NCBI RefSeq assembly: GCF_000970675.1
Contig: NZ_LAJA01000004.1
Coordinates: 124,001-188,000, forward strand
Length of the DNA: 64,000 nucleotides
Direction of reading: 5' to 3'
Source of the DNA: Domibacillus tundrae
Lineage (GTDB): Bacteria > Bacillota > Bacilli > Bacillales > Domibacillaceae
Made by a program: the position numbers and the translations under genes. Each line of letters starts with the position of its first letter. The first letter of the stretch is position 1. Shown here in pieces: positions 48,236 through 57,622 of this stretch. The notes under the pieces are model-generated. The model was not told the origin of the DNA and did no database searches. It was given only the letters and a program-made list of their open reading frames with translations.

Positions 48236-49318
48236 AAAAAATGGACCAGCTCCGACTCCTAATCCACCGGCAGGCTGCCCTGAAGCAGCTGATGCTGGAA
48301 GGAAACAAGGGGCATTTGGCGAAAAACACGTCTCTTTTTTGTCTGGTCAAACAGCCATTTGAGCAACACATACGCAATCAGCGCGGCATACAGCTAGTTA
48401 AAGACCACGTTCGATGTCGTGCCAAACAGCACCGGCACATTCAGGTTCTGCTCAATCCAGTGGAAAAACGATTCAATCGTCCAGCGCGCTTTGTACATCT
48501 CGGCCACTTCTTCAGCCGACATATTCATCAGGCTGGCCACGACGCGGATTTCCCGCTCGTGGTCATCCTGGAAAAACACAACCCGGTGCCGTTTTTCCGA
48601 ACGGGACTGTGGGGTGCCCAGGCGGCAGGTGATGTCGCGTATCACACGCGAGCCTGCCTGCTTCTGGCGCTGCGGTGACCGGATGGCTGACAGCTCGACG
48701 TTTTCCTTGATTCGAATGACAAAGTCCTGTGTGTCTGCCACAAACTGATCGATTCGGCTGATTTTAAAACAGGCACGGTCAACTAACCAAGATGAAACGC
48801 TTGTCCGTCAGCAGTTCGCCAACCGGTCCATCATGCTTGAGGCCCGTCGTCTCGACCACATTCAGCGGCATTCCTGTTTTAGAGGGTGAAGCTGAGGTGC
48901 AGCTTGATGCCGGCGCGCTCGCCGTGATCCGGGTTTTTCCAACGGTCATGGTCGTTGAATCGACCAGCAGGAGCTGGTTTGGGATCTTTATCGAGCGCCG
49001 GCCGGGCCGCCCGGCTGCACTGCTTCACTGTTTTGTAGAACAGCTCCTTTATCACGTGGAAGTCAAGATGGCTCGCTTTTTTGGAAAGCGTGGAACGCTC
49101 CAACTGGGGGAGCCCGGCCTGGACACCGGCATCCGTACAGTGGCAGAAGCTTTTCCATTCGTGAAGCGCCGCTGAAATCAGGTATAGTGCCGGTACTTCA
49201 GCTGTGCATTTTCAGGCGGTATCTCCATATCCAAGCAGCGCTTTCAAGCTGGCTGTCATCAAAAATCAGCTTTTGAATCAATGTCGGGAGTATGGTATTC
49301 TGCTTCATAGGGGCATCT
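48236..49318 (-). pseudogene. IS4-family transposase, decayed full-length copy
   Basis: On the minus strand it starts MKQNTILPTLIQKLIFDDSQ (49,318) and continues through VDSTTMTV-like and GERAGIKLHLSF, then RIKENVELSAIRS, CRLGTPQSRSEKRHRV and EMYKARWTIESFFHWIEQNL to YAALIAYVLLKWLFDQTKK. Several frameshifts and stops (for example TAG near 48,398) break it. The order DxxT... to YKARWxIExFF is the IS4 DDE arrangement. Confidence 0.85.
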
Positions 49319-49605
49319 TCCTCTTTAGATGTTTGATCGTACTTACATTCTACAAGAAAGGTGTCTTTTTTGTATGCTTTTTTCAGAATATTACTGGAGA
49401 ATCACCACGCGTGAAAATACATCTTAATTTTAAGAAGAATTGATTGTTGGATAAATACTTTTTTAATATAATTTATGAATTAAGTATAATCTTTTAAAGA
49501 TTGGAAGGGCAAATATGGTTGAATTACCATTGATTACACAAATAAACATTGGTTCTTCCATAGTAAAATAAAAGTTGTGGGTCTTTATTGAGAGGAGTGG
49601 TGATT

Positions 49606-50335
49606 TTGATTCCACTTAACATTATATTGGCAGACGATCACGAAGATTCTTTGGAAGTGTTAAAAATTTTTGTAGAACAACATCCAGATTTTAAAGTAGT
49701 AGATACATGTAACAATGGGGAAGAATTAGTTGAAAAAGTGGCAAAACATAAACCTGATTTAGTGATCGCAGATATTAAAATGCCTAAATTAGATGGCATT
49801 GAAGCGATGAAAAAAAGTATGCAATTTCGTCACGACTTAAAGTTTATATTTGTAACCGGCTACGATGATTTTGCTGTGGAAGCTTTTAACATTTCAGCTG
49901 TTGATTATGTTGTAAAACCGCTAGAGATGGCCAGACTGTATGCTGCATTAGAAAAGGCTAAATTTATTGTTAACTTGAATGAAAAAGAAATAAAAGGTAG
50001 TAAAGGCAGTACTAAAAAATTGCCGTTTAAATTTAATGGTGATATGTACTATGTTCCATTCAAGGATATTTTCTTTATTGAAAAAATCGGAAAAAATGCC
50101 TTATTCATACAAAAGAAAAAACTTTTGCAACGTACGAGAGATTAAGTGATTTATATCAATTACTTGATGATTCATTTTATTTAGCTCATCGTTCTAATAT
50201 TATAAATATGGATAATGTGTTTTGTATTAAACAGAAGTACGAAACATACTTGGCTTATTTCCAAAATTTCAATAAATATGCACATATTTCTAGGTTGAAA
50301 ATTAAAGAAGCACGTGAGCTTATTAGCCACAATTA
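49606..50335 (+). pseudogene. LytTR-family response regulator, frameshifted
   Basis: The receiver domain (residues 1-120) keeps the acidic pocket in LADDHEDS, the phospho-acceptor Asp in VIADIKMPKLDG and Lys in YVVKPLE. The LytTR DNA-binding domain starts with GDMYYVPFKDIFFIEK and is broken near 50,120 at an A6 run; after a -1 shift it continues KTFATYERLSDLYQLLDDSF and ends EARELISHN at 50,335. The TTG at 49,606 follows GGAG. Loss of one A, slippage, or a sequencing error could explain it. The histidine kinase gene follows. Confidence 0.85.
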
Positions 50336-50341
50336 GATAGA

Positions 50342-50560
50342 CTGTTTTTGCACTGGGCAGAGTAATTGTGCAGCAATAAACCCGTTGCCGCATGCCATTC
50401 CAACGGCATATTGGTTGAAACCGGCATAAAGCTTAATGCCGGAATATTCACCGTGATACACAGCCTATAGAGGTCGGTTATTTCTACTGTAATCATCGCC
50501 GAATCCACCAGCAGCCGGTTGAGAATCTTGAATGTTCTTCGGGTCACCCGGATGTACTTT
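50342..50560 (-). pseudogene. IS4-type transposase fragment
   Basis: Minus strand pieces RLLVDSAMITV and, in another frame, GIKLYAGFNQYAVGM match the central part of IS4-family transposases like the copy at 48.2-49.3 kb. It sits between the response regulator and kinase genes. Confidence 0.6.
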
Positions 50561-50641
50561 TGGACGATGAGCGTAAAAAAATACAGCAGGTAAACGACTA
50601 TTAAAAATCAATTTTTATAACAGAAAACAAGGTGATACGGT

Positions 50642-52252
50642 GTGGAACTAAAGGATAAAAACATTAAAATATATCAAAAGCCTCTTAACGACAGCTATTT
50701 TATATTAGATGAGAAGCTTTGCATTAAAGAGGTCCATATAGATAACTGTGATTTATTTAATTTACCAAACTCTTCATTAAAAGGAAGGCTGCTTAAAGAT
50801 GTTTTAACTGAGGACTACTTACAATTTTTCGAACACATTTTTTCTCAAATTCAAAAAGGTACACCAGCCATTTTTGAATTTTCCATTAAAAATAACCTGG
50901 CAATGGAAGTTAAAATATATCCCTCCCGCTATCAAACCACAGTAGTTTTAAAGGATAAAACAAAGTTAACGCATATTAATCAGATCTTAAAAGAAAGCAA
51001 CAAAAAGACATCGTTTTTGTCGGAAGTTTCCAATGATATTATTCTTAGCAAAGAACCTAAACAGTTATTAACATCATTGTTTGATAAGATATCTGCTTAT
51101 TTAGATTTAGATCTATATGTCAATTACATTTTAGATGATAAAAAGCAAAAAATAAGGCTGACAAATTATCAAGGAATTTCAGAAGAGGTAGCAAAGGAAA
51201 TAGAATGGTTAGAAATGGGTCAGGAAGTTTGTGGAACTGTCGCAAGAGACCAAACGAGAATAGTCGCTGAAGATGTCAGCACTTCTTCTGACCCAATGGT
51301 ACAGTTGATTAAGGGATTGGGCGTAAAATCTTACGTTTGTCATCCTCTATTTTCTAACGGTAAATTGCTCGGAACTTTATCATTTGGATCAAATAAAAGA
51401 GAAAAGTTTACATCAGACGAACTGGAAGTAGTCGATCAGGTATGCAAACAAGTAGCTATTTCTTTAGAAAGAAGATTTTTAATCACTAAACTTGAAGAAA
51501 AAAATGAGGCGTTAGAACATTCAAATTACGAATTAAGTATTGCTAAAGAAGAGTCTGACCAGGGGAATAAAGCAAAAACAGAATTTTTATTACTCATGAG
51601 CCATGAGTTTAGAACGCCATTAAACACTATTAACGGTTTTATACAAATACTGCTCTCGGATTTACAAAACCCTTTATCGGAAGAACAAAAAAATCGTTTA
51701 GAAAAAATGAGGAAAGCCAGCAAACAGCTGCAATTTATGATTAACGATATTTTAGATTTTGTCCGTTATGATATTGGAACGCTCAACTTAGAATTCGACT
51801 ACATCGATATAAACGATATCATTAATGATTGTATTCATAGCATAATTTCAAGTGCAAACAGGAAGGATATTAACATTTATTATCACGAATTAAACACGAA
51901 TGTGCTTATTTATTCAGATTCGAAACGTGTAAAACAGGTAATAATTAATTTGATATCAAATGCTGTTAAATATAATACTGAAAGAGGAAAAGTTTTTATA
52001 AAAAGTACAATAGAAGATAAAAATCTAATTATTGAAGTTAAAGACACCGGTGTGGGGATTTCTGAAGATGAGCTTAGTCTTATTTTTTCACCATTCTATC
52101 GTTCTCCTTCTAATTTTCCTTCTATTGAAGGTACTGGAATAGGTTTGGCACTAGTGAGACAAATTGTAGATGAGCTGGGTGGAGACGTAAGTGTTGTTAG
52201 CAGCGTAGGCAAAGGCAGCAGTTTTGTCGTGAAAATTCCTATTGGAATGTAG
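50642..52252 (+). CDS. PAS-GAF sensor histidine kinase
   Basis: Cytoplasmic two-component kinase of 536 residues without membrane segments. Domain order: a PAS-like domain (about 15-110), a GAF domain (about 130-280), a short coiled coil, the HisKA domain with phospho-acceptor H321 in MSHEFRTPLNTI, and the HATPase domain with NLISNAVKYN, DTGVGIS and GTGIGLALV. The start is GTG 50,642, six bases after AAGGTGAT. The adjacent LytTR regulator is broken, and LytTR proteins usually pair with another kinase class, so the true partner is unclear. Confidence 0.92.
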   Translation: MELKDKNIKIYQKPLNDSYFILDEKLCIKEVHIDNCDLFNLPNSSLKGRLLKDVLTEDYLQFFEHIFSQIQKGTPAIFEFSIKNNLAMEVKIYPSRYQTTVVLKDKTKLTHINQILKESNKKTSFLSEVSNDIILSKEPKQLLTSLFDKISAYLDLDLYVNYILDDKKQKIRLTNYQGISEEVAKEIEWLEMGQEVCGTVARDQTRIVAEDVSTSSDPMVQLIKGLGVKSYVCHPLFSNGKLLGTLSFGSNKREKFTSDELEVVDQVCKQVAISLERRFLITKLEEKNEALEHSNYELSIAKEESDQGNKAKTEFLLLMSHEFRTPLNTINGFIQILLSDLQNPLSEEQKNRLEKMRKASKQLQFMINDILDFVRYDIGTLNLEFDYIDINDIINDCIHSIISSANRKDINIYYHELNTNVLIYSDSKRVKQVIINLISNAVKYNTERGKVFIKSTIEDKNLIIEVKDTGVGISEDELSLIFSPFYRSPSNFPSIEGTGIGLALVRQIVDELGGDVSVVSSVGKGSSFVVKIPIGM

Positions 52253-52400
52253 AAAGATTTTTTTGGAACTCGACAAAATAGTGAAGTTATACATGTTGCC
52301 TTGATAATTAAAGTTATCACGAACGATCATTTTTTTAACGGATATAATCTTTTGACTATTTTCATTTTGTTCGTAAAGTATTATACGAGGAGGTGTTTAA

Positions 52401-54140
52401 ATGAACTGTCAAGATCTACATCTTTATGCAAATTTAGATTCTGTAGCTGAGGAAGTATTGTATTTATTAAGTAAGACGATAAATGCCAATACCATTTTTC
52501 TAGCTAGTAATGATCAAATTGACAATTTTATTATAAAGTCATTTAACCGGGAAGAGATCTTAGTTGAAGAAGGGGCTCGAATGCCGTTTCAAGATACACT
52601 TTGTCGACTTGTATTAGAAAATGGCTCTAGTCCCCTTGTTGTACCTAATTTAAGTAAAGATTCTTTAACACAGAACCATGTTATTAATCAACAGAGCGGT
52701 AACGGATCTTTCCTTGGGACTCCTATCTATACGGAGGCAGGCAAATTATTTGGAACACTTTGTGCTTTTGACTCAAAGCCTTATGAATTTACTACATTTG
52801 AAGTGAAACTGTTTAAGACCTTTGCTTCCCTGCTTAGTCACACAATTATAATGGAAGAAGCTCTTATAAGAGATTCTCTGACAGGCCTTTATAATCGAAC
52901 TTTTATAAAAAGGTACTTTCATAGTAAAACAACAGAATTGAGTAACAATATGAGCGTTTTGTATATAGATCTGGATCATTTTAAAAGAATAAATGATACA
53001 TTCGGCCATGATATGGGTGACTTTGTATTAAAAAAAGTGGCTGCTGTTTTCCAAAAATTTCTTCCTCAAAATAGTATTGCTGCGCGCCTTGGAGGAGATG
53101 AGTTCGTCATTTTACTGCCTGAATATTCATTAGAATGTGATGAGGCAAAAGGAGTAGCAGAAGGTATTTTAGAAATGCTATCTTCCGACCCACTCTGCGT
53201 TGAAGGAGAAGAATTTTTTGTTTCCGCAAGCATAGGAGTCAGCTGCTATCCAAAAGATGGAGAAGATATGGACAGCCTATTAAAGAGTGCTGATGCCACG
53301 ATGTATACGGCCAAAAAGAAAGGCAGAAATAATGTTCAGTTCTATCAGCAAGGAATGAATGATTTGGAATCAAGGTATTACAAACTTGAAAATGCTTTGC
53401 GACAAGCATTAAAAAAGGAACAATTCGAGATTTATTATCAGCCGCAATTTGATCTCAGAAATAATAGATTTCAAGGGATGGAAGCATTAATAAGATGGAA
53501 TCATCCAGAATGGGGGGATATTTCACCAAACGAATTTATCCCTATTGCGGAAGAGAGCGGTTTAATAGAAAAAATTGGCGATTGGGTTTTTGAGAATGTT
53601 TGTAAACAAGGTGTGCAATGGGAGAAGCAAGGTATTCCTCCTTTCTTCTTATCAATAAATCTTTCTCCAAGACAATTCGAAAATAAGGAATTAGCAGACC
53701 GAATTGATCAGGTTCTTGAAGAAACTGGATATAATCCACACTTCCTAAAAGTAGAAATAACTGAAGGTATGCTTATTAACGATATTGACCATACTGTAAC
53801 ATTAATTAAAGCCTTAAAATCAACGGGGATTCATATCGCAATTGATGATTTTGGAACCGGCTATTCCTCTCTTTCTTACTTAAGCAAACTTCCGATCGAT
53901 TGTATAAAACTCGATCGGAGCTTCACAGTAAATTTAGACAATAAAGTGAATAGAAAAATTGCCAAAGCTGTTATAAGTTTAGCGAAATCATTAGATATTT
54001 TGGCAGTTGCAGAAGGTATTGAAACGAAAGAACATTTAGCATTTCTAAAAAAGCATGGATGTAAATGGGGACAAGGGTATTACCTTGGGAAACCTAAATC
54101 TATTGCAGAAATCGATATTAGCCAATACTTCCCTCAATAG
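52401..54140 (+). CDS. GAF-GGDEF-EAL cyclic-di-GMP signalling protein
   Basis: Bifunctional candidate for making and degrading c-di-GMP. The 579 residues comprise an N-terminal GAF domain (about 10-150), a GGDEF domain with intact GGDEF at about 230-234 and no RxxD inhibitory site before it, and an EAL domain with intact MEALIRW (about 361), plus DDFGTGYSSL and the loop-6 region. Both active sites look competent. GAGGAGGTG precedes the start. It lies 148 bases after the kinase, on the same strand, and may be its own unit. Confidence 0.95.
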   Translation: MNCQDLHLYANLDSVAEEVLYLLSKTINANTIFLASNDQIDNFIIKSFNREEILVEEGARMPFQDTLCRLVLENGSSPLVVPNLSKDSLTQNHVINQQSGNGSFLGTPIYTEAGKLFGTLCAFDSKPYEFTTFEVKLFKTFASLLSHTIIMEEALIRDSLTGLYNRTFIKRYFHSKTTELSNNMSVLYIDLDHFKRINDTFGHDMGDFVLKKVAAVFQKFLPQNSIAARLGGDEFVILLPEYSLECDEAKGVAEGILEMLSSDPLCVEGEEFFVSASIGVSCYPKDGEDMDSLLKSADATMYTAKKKGRNNVQFYQQGMNDLESRYYKLENALRQALKKEQFEIYYQPQFDLRNNRFQGMEALIRWNHPEWGDISPNEFIPIAEESGLIEKIGDWVFENVCKQGVQWEKQGIPPFFLSINLSPRQFENKELADRIDQVLEETGYNPHFLKVEITEGMLINDIDHTVTLIKALKSTGIHIAIDDFGTGYSSLSYLSKLPIDCIKLDRSFTVNLDNKVNRKIAKAVISLAKSLDILAVAEGIETKEHLAFLKKHGCKWGQGYYLGKPKSIAEIDISQYFPQ

Positions 54141-54587
54141 ATTTTTAATAAAAAATTGACTTTTAAGTTAACAACCACCTTTCAAAAGCATTTAATTTTT
54201 TGCTTACTGATATGTGAGTGTTTGTTTTCGAACTTATACACTTCCTTTTATAGATTTGCAGTTGTCTCTTTGAGTTTAATAAAATCAAACTTAAAAATCA
54301 GTTTGAATAAGGATGTTAATATGCTGGTTATTTTGAAAGGAATTAATTTTCAATCTTCTATATATTATCATGGCAATCCTTTCACTTTATCTATCGTAAA
54401 CTGTTTCTTTCTGTCGCGCGGCCACATAAATTCGCTTTAATCTAAAAAACAAGCGTTCATGCGGTGTATTGCATGAACGCTTGTTGAGTTTATACTGATT
54501 TTAGGGCTGTAAATGTACCATTTCCAGCGATTCATCCCATGTATTCTTTTGCTTGGACGTTTCAGTGATTAATGGGTTACAACCGTT
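54141..54587. other. Intergenic stretch
   Basis: AT-rich DNA without a supported gene. Its only clear feature is the terminator at 54,442-54,485. Confidence 0.55.
54442..54485 (-). terminator. Terminator of the integrase pseudogene
   Basis: 15-bp perfect stem AACAAGCGTTCATGC/GCATGAACGCTTGTT (54,448-54,462 with 54,471-54,485), followed on the minus strand by six T. Confidence 0.85.
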
Positions 54588-55160
54588 TTAACTGACATGC
54601 GGAATGTCAGATTTATAGGCTTCCTTCAAGAAAATAGAGATGTTATCAGAATCGATGAATTGGACTTCTCTTTCTTTCACAACCCTTTTACCGTAGCCCT
54701 TTCAACAAGGATTGGTTTTCAGCTTTCGCAGCGTAATGGCTTTATTGAGAGCGTTATACATCGTACCATGTACGATTTCAATCGTTTTCTTGCTATATTG
54801 AGCTGCATGAAGACTATTTAAGAATCGTTGATATAGGAGCGGAGTTGAATCCTTTAATGCTATGTTTTTAAAGAATGGATTGATATGGTTCCGTATATTT
54901 GATTCATGTATATCATGCGTATTGCGGCGGATCGTATCCTTCTTATGTTCATGCAGCCATTCTTGAAGAAAAGTCTTTAGCGAAATACCAGTTTGCTCAA
55001 ATCCGTTTTGAAGCTCTTTCTCCCTCTTATGGGCGGCCAGTTGGGCTTCTTTCTTTGTTTTAAAACCGCCTTTCGACTTTTCTTTTGATATATTGGTTAT
55101 CGGATCTACATAGCTGATGCGAAACTGCCACGTATTTCCCCACTTTCTAAAGAACGCCAC
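54588..55160 (-). pseudogene. Tyrosine integrase, N-terminal part with nonsense codon
   Basis: Paralogue of the integrase at 25.3 kb. It keeps the arm-binding domain (KWGNTWQFRISYVDP, TKKEAQLAAHKRE) and core-binding domain (TFLQEWLHEHKKDTIRRNTH). An in-frame TGA at 54,702 follows NPC, and the frame then goes on KEREVQFIDSDNISIFL before ending. The whole catalytic domain is missing. The GTG at 55,160 follows AAAGGAG. Together with ImmA upstream it marks a prophage or ICE end. Confidence 0.85.
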
Positions 55161-55247
55161 TTTATTCAATCTCCTTTCCACTTATGGATTACTTAATACT
55201 CAACCTTATTACTATTGCTGGAACAATGTAAGCAGGGAAGAGGGACA

Positions 55248-55724
55248 CTAGTTTCCGTAATAAACCATAGAACATTGAAGCAGCCATTGTTCAAGCCATT
55301 CTCCTGCAAAATCTGGTTCAACACCAATTGTCTGGGCAATGATGCTGATGGCTGATTTCTTGTTATCGGTTAAGTCGAGTTTTTTTGAGCAAAAATGCAG
55401 AGCAAAGCTCTTGACCTGCCACTCCTGCATTTTTAAAAAGAATGGAGGGAGCGTGTGCTGATTTCCTGCATGACGCAACAGGTGACAAAGCTCATGCGCA
55501 AATTCTTGCCATTGCGCAGCTGAAGAGAGGTTTTGGTTCAGCATAATAAGTGAGAACTGACTATGCTCTACGCATTTGCTTGTCCCATCCACATAATCAA
55601 CCACAATCCTGAGCCTTGCGGAAATTTCTTCAGGATTTAGCTGCCGGGGATGATAAATGCCAATGTTGGTATAAATGTTTTCAATAAAATCTTCTAAATG
55701 CGTTTTCGTATAGACCAAAGTCAC
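55248..55724 (-). CDS. ImmA/IrrE-family metallopeptidase
   Basis: Zinc metalloprotease type that cleaves Xre/ImmR repressors to induce prophages and ICEs. The zinc motif HELCH is in EFAHELCHLLRHAGNQ, near residue 80. The 158-residue length is usual. The GTG start at 55,724 has only a close AGAGG. In intact elements this gene sits next to its repressor; here the likely repressor pseudogene lies 6.8 kb away at 62,574-62,973 on the same strand. Confidence 0.88.
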   Translation of the reverse strand: MTLVYTKTHLEDFIENIYTNIGIYHPRQLNPEEISARLRIVVDYVDGTSKCVEHSQFSLIMLNQNLSSAAQWQEFAHELCHLLRHAGNQHTLPPFFLKMQEWQVKSFALHFCSKKLDLTDNKKSAISIIAQTIGVEPDFAGEWLEQWLLQCSMVYYGN

Positions 55725-55933
55725 TGCCTCTTTTACTATTTACATTTATGGAAATATATGTTCTTTTGGGTATATAACAAAACATGCCAAAAAGAAAAGA
55801 GAAAAGCAGATAATTGTCAGAGAAAGAAAAAAACTTGTCCTAAAAAAGGACTGGTTTGAGAAAAATTATTTTTTTAATTTGCTGGCACCCCTTTTCAGAA
55901 GAAGGAAGAGATCAACACCGCTATATAGTTTCT

Positions 55934-56480
55934 TCAACTGGCTGTGTCTAATCCTTCTACTGTTGGAAGCAGGACAGTAAAGCTTGTGCCTTTTCCTGGA
56001 GTGCTGTCAACATATATCTGGCCACCCATAGCTTTCACAACACTGTAGACAACCATCGTGCCAAGTCCAGTTCCTATATCTTTTGTTGTGAAGAAAGGCA
56101 CTGCCCAAACGCTCAAGTTGTTCTTCATTCATGCCAATCCCTGTGTCTGCTATAGTAATTAAGGCATTGCTTTTAAAGCGTTTTAGCTCGACTTTTAATT
56201 TTCCACCTTGAGGCATAGCTTTAATACCATTTTCCACGATATTTATAAGGCACTGATGAAGTTTTTCCTTTTCACCGGCACTATAAATGGTTTTTTCTAA
56301 ACTCATTTCAATTTTCACATTATTTATAGCGGCATAAGGTTCAATAAAATTTTTGATACTTGCTAATTCCTTAGGAAGGTCCAATATCTTTACGTTTTCT
56401 ACTGAGGGTTTTGCAAAGGTAAGATAATCCGTGATCGTAGACTCCGCTTTATCAAGCCCCTCCAAGGCTGTTTCAATTTA
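55934..56480 (-). pseudogene. Sporulation-type histidine kinase, C-terminal fragment with frameshift
   Basis: The remnant starts within the HisKA helix region (LDKAESTITDYLTFAKPS, as in KinB-like kinases), then the HATPase domain ([25 protein letters not shown]). Near 56,095 the frame shifts: the expected [20 protein letters not shown] is in the next frame, ending GTSFTVLLP. The sensor part and phospho-acceptor His are absent. Inactive. Confidence 0.85.
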
Positions 56481-56544
56481 CTTGTATTTTTGAAGAAGGG
56501 AATAATAACACTCAATCTGTGCAATTTTCGATTTTATTTGTATT

Positions 56545-56895
56545 CTAACAAACAAAATCGAAAACGTCGTCTTCAGCTAAAACATTCTCCTCAATCAAAA
56601 TCTCCCCAACTTCTTTATTGCCACGACAGGTGACGCACGAATCGTAATCAAGTGAGTGGACGGTAAGATAAACGGCTTTCTCAATATCAGATTGTTGTTT
56701 TGTATACTCTTCATAACTTCCATTTTGATGAAAGAAATCAGGTGTTGCATTCGCTATGTTAACGCTGTCATACCATTGGACGTAAGGCTTTCCTTTTGCC
56801 GTGCCGACCCGTATTACGGTATAGATGGATTCTTCCGTCCATTTCGCAAAATGATTGCCTGCTTGGTACCAGCCATTTCGTTTTTTGACAATCAT
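56545..56895 (-). CDS. Conserved-looking hypothetical protein
   Basis: A 116-residue soluble protein (MIVKKRNGWYQAGNHFAKWT...) with a CxxC motif (SCVTCRGN) near residue 88 and an acidic end. GAGAGGA precedes the ATG at nine bases, which supports a real gene. The segment VQWYDSVNIANATPDFFHQN suggests a small beta-rich domain. I recognise no family. Confidence 0.6.
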   Translation of the reverse strand: MIVKKRNGWYQAGNHFAKWTEESIYTVIRVGTAKGKPYVQWYDSVNIANATPDFFHQNGSYEEYTKQQSDIEKAVYLTVHSLDYDSCVTCRGNKEVGEILIEENVLAEDDVFDFVC

Positions 56896-57422
56896 ATCTA
56901 TCGTCCTCTCTCTGTTAAACTCTTATACTTAAATGTATGTTACAATTCTCATTTTAATCATACATTGTTAAAAAAATGCAAAAGACTGTCGTTTTTCATG
57001 GCCTTTTACCTCGCTAAAGCTTGCAGAATAACAAAATCGAGCAGCTAAGAGGTTATAAACTTTTTTCTTCTTAGATTAACATGTGCCTTTATTTTAACAA
57101 GAAAATCAACAACGCTCTTTAACAGAGAAGGGTATTTTCAGGGTAGCCGATTTTTTTGTTCTTTTCAGTGAAACATAAATTATTGAAGAGTGCAGTGAAA
57201 AGAAGAATTCGGTGTAATGCAGGGCTGGCAAAGGATTGAGGAGTTTGCTGTCTGCAACACACCATGTTTTATGGTATAGTCAAAAAGATCACGAGGAAAA
57301 AAGATGACCATAACAATGTACTAGTGTACTGGCGCCTTGGGATAAATAGGAACTGTTACAGTTGCAATTGTTTTTGTTTTTGTTTTTGTTGAAATTATAA
57401 TTAATAGAGTAGAGAGGAGAAA
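56896..57422. other. Intergenic region with an IS-end repeat
   Basis: Holds the repeat at 57,125-57,148 and a short GTTTTT microsatellite (57,370-57,390). AGAGAGGAGAAA directly before 57,423 is the ribosome site of the interrupted leader ORF. Confidence 0.6.
57125..57148 (-). repeat. IS-end-like repeat, right copy
   Basis: Inverted partner of 29,905-29,927; reads GGCTACCCTGAAAATACCCT on the minus strand, followed by CTCTGTTAAAG. No transposase is attached. Confidence 0.6.
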
Positions 57423-57622
57423 ATGTCTAAGAATAAAGCCGTATTCTATCAAATTTTACCGGAAGAGTACCCCCACTTCAATCATGTGAAGGGCAAAGCC
57501 CGATGATAAGTGGCGGGGTGAATGTCGGTTTGCGAAGCAACAGCCTTTGTTTTTTATTCCAAATTCGATAAAATAATCCTTATAAATAGTGATAATAAGA
57601 AGATGGATGGAGGTGTTTGGCG

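Noticed and set aside
54156-54440. 94-residue frame after the GGDEF-EAL gene
   Set aside because: AT-rich, no ribosome site, ends at a terminator for the opposite strand.
57370-57390. GTTTTT repeats as a CRISPR or functional repeat
   Set aside because: Only three and a half six-base units without spacers; a simple microsatellite.
57280-57420. yybP-ykoY manganese riboswitch before terC
   Set aside because: I looked for the conserved purine-rich junctions and paired stems before and after the TnpB element and did not find them.
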